Below are positions 62,229 to 64,000 of a stretch of 64,000 nucleotides of DNA, piece by piece. The notes under the pieces were generated by a model. The model saw only the letters and a list, made by a program, of their open reading frames with translations. It was not told the origin of the DNA and did no database searches. Within the stretch, counting starts at the first letter, position 1, and every line of letters begins with the position of its first letter. Both the position numbers and the translations under genes were made by a program. Source of the DNA: Stereum hirsutum FP-91666 SS1 (lineage: Eukaryota > Basidiomycota > Agaricomycetes > Russulales > Stereaceae). The stretch covers positions 1,493,512 through 1,557,511 of the forward strand of contig NW_006763141.1 of NCBI RefSeq assembly GCF_000264905.1, read 5' to 3'.

Positions 62229-63636
62229 GGTTGTTGTGATATCGATTATGTAAGTTGAACTGAGAGGTCGGTGTGAGATTCTCTCTGGTATGGGCAAGGG
62301 ACCCAGCAATTATACCAATGTAAGCGCTAAGCAGGGATTCAAAACAAGCAAGGAGTGGTGCATCAGGACATTAGAAGAATTTACAGCCACCAGGGAAACG
62401 AGTGGCCACTTGCCAGCAAGGAAAAGAATCGGCAGAGGTACTGACGCATACGCAGAAAGCCTTGGTTGTGCGTGAAAACAGCTGAAACGCGGGTAAGCCA
62501 AAAGTTGACCGTCATAGGCGGCTGCCAGTCCGCGCGTTACTACGGACTTCTTTGAGTACCGACATTGAGGAAGAGACATGCGTTTCAGGGCAAAGTACAG
62601 CCATAAGACGGCGCCGGCGCGGTGGAGCTTAGGCTAGACTCTTCACCTTTGGAGCAGCTGCCAACGGAGACCTGAGTTTGAGTGCAGGTATCAGCGACGG
62701 TCCAGCGACGCACACTCTCAGCTGATTCGCGATGCGGGCAGAGGGTCGAGGCGGAGCCATATCCCCAAGAGCTCTGATTTTCATAGTAGCATACTTCAGA
62801 GGTGATTCAGGATTTGGAGAGGAAAGTGAAGAGGGGAGAGGGACTCACAGAGAACACAGTCGAATTGAAAATAGTATCTCCGGTGACTGGTGTCGCAATA
62901 GTACGTGGTGCAAAAGAGTTTGAAAGTTGCTGCCCGGTGTTTGCGGGTGGGAAAATGAGGCGTCCGTTCCGAACCTCGTTGGGGAGCAGCTGGGAGGGTG
63001 ATTCAAATGCTGAGTCTTCTAATAGTCCTCCAATTCGTCCTCGGAGGTACAAAGCTGGTGATCGTAGGACGTCGAGGTGCATATTTAGTCGTCTTCCGAG
63101 CCCAAAGTCATTCTTGTTATTTGACAGCTTTTCTATGAGCAACAAGTTAGCTGGCAGAAGAACAACGTGTAGACATTGGATGGAGTGACCTTTGTGGGCG
63201 TCTTGTGACACGAAAAGAGAGAGATGAGAGTGGTGATAGAGGATAACTGAAACGATCAGTCAGTTAGAAAAGACGGCAAAGAGAGGAAGAAGACAGTAGA
63301 GCCCTCATCAGAACCACTAGTGTGTCCCTGTCAACTCGCCTGGGCCACGAAATGCATCGCATAGTGTATCATGGCCTTCATTCGCTCTATGGAGAGCAAT
63401 GAACAAGAAATGAAGATCGTTTATCGTATGACGAGTGCATGACAGTCAAATGTGGGAGGAAACAAATATATAAATACATACACTTGTATCGCACAATCCA
63501 CCCTAAAACTCTGTCCAAATGTCAGAATACAATGTACAACATCCCGCGTCCACTGACTGCCCTGTCCCCGATGATCAGCCTTTAGAGTGATTCTTTATCT
63601 GCCTCTCGTGGTCGACATTCCCATTCCAGCAGGGCC
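62229..63636. other. 1.4 kb, no recognised gene
   Basis: A minus-strand frame at 62807-63211 (for example DFGLGRRLNMHLDVLRSPAL) has a coding-like look but no domain and no clear splice partners. It could be an exon of an unrecognised gene. Confidence 0.4.
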
Positions 63637-64000
63637 TCACGATCCCATACCACCAATCCCCCATACTTCCAACCCCACACAGACAAACTCGACTGTGCCG
63701 CCCTTCCCCGCCTTCGCTCCTCCCTTCTCGCCACCCGTACAAAGTGCCTCGTTCCCGAACGTCGGACAAGGTGCTGAAGAACCGTCGTAGAGGGTGTCGT
63801 CGAGGTAGAGTCCGTAGTGACCGTCACTATTTGGGGGACAACAGTAAATATGAGTATCACAAAGCAAAAGTGAGATAATGAAGTGTGCTTTGAGTGTGTC
63901 GCGCAGAAGGCCAGAACAGGGGCGTTGTAAAATTACGAGAGAAGACGTACCCTCCACCAAACGAAATATACCCGGGCTCGCAGAGCGCAACGTAATCGTT
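63637..64000 (-). CDS. TLDc-domain protein (Oxr1-type), C-terminal part
   Basis: The end of a TLDc domain, found in Oxr1 oxidation-resistance proteins, which in yeast act on the vacuolar ATPase. Exon 1 in the window reads NDYVALCEPGYISFGGG. After an intron of about 110 nt (acceptor near 63830), the last exon reads DGHYGLYLDDTLYDGSSAPC, PTFGNEALC, then a Gly/Lys insertion, then FVCVGLEVWGIG and the stop at 63637. GDGHYGLYLD, a CPTFxNExLC block and the C-terminal LEVW are classic for this domain. The gene continues beyond the right edge, so start and length are unknown. Confidence 0.85.
   Translation of the reverse strand, partial: TITLRSASPGIFRLVEGTSSLVILQRPCSGLLRDTLKAHFIISLLLCDTHIYCCPPNSDGHYGLYLDDTLYDGSSAPCPTFGNEALCTGGEKGGAKAGKGGTVEFVCVGLEVWGIGGMGS

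Overview
The window is nuclear DNA of a filamentous basidiomycete, most probably a mushroom-forming Agaricomycete. Three things support this. Most genes are broken by many short GT...AG introns of about 50-100 nt. The gene families are typical of that group: KDZ transposase, DUF6534 membrane protein, F-box and BTB paralogue families, GMC oxidoreductase, and an Agaricomycete-type O-fucosyltransferase-like protein. There are no bacterial operons or Shine-Dalgarno sites. All exon borders were read by eye and are approximate unless stated.

Layout. 1-13 kb is a degraded, transposon-rich region. It holds a frameshifted F-box fragment, a MITE with TA duplications, a MYND-finger gene, a KDZ transposase relic with two small frame lesions, and a second MITE with a perfect 8-bp target duplication 75 bp upstream of the KDZ start. 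A gene mosaic follows: a truncated, frameshifted AROM (shikimate pathway) fragment lies between pieces of what looks like an Msb1/Mug8 (DUF1708) gene. 14-26 kb is sparse, with one unknown ORF, an intact GMC oxidoreductase and a DUF6534 membrane-protein gene.

26-57 kb is ordinary gene-dense sequence. In order it contains a UBE2S-like ubiquitin-conjugating enzyme, an O-fucosyltransferase-like glycosyltransferase, a THEM6-like hotdog thioesterase, a secreted type-B carboxylesterase, an unknown protein gene, a proline-rich unknown, a COQ8/ABC1 kinase, a 649-aa unknown, a glutathione S-transferase, a saccharopine-dehydrogenase-like oxidoreductase, a BTB-domain protein and a Ser/Arg-rich disordered protein.

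57-64 kb holds two tandem paralogues of a small secreted protein. Between them lie a second copy of the first MITE family and a roughly 730-bp foldback (inverted-repeat) element. The window ends in the 3' part of a TLDc/Oxr1-type gene.

The genes do not form one pathway. The most unusual material is the mobile-element record: a MITE family with one member near each end of the window, a hAT-like MITE beside a dead KDZ transposase, the AROM/Msb1 mosaic, and the foldback element. I see no convincing new defence, toxin or biosynthetic system. No CRISPR array, rRNA or tRNA was found.
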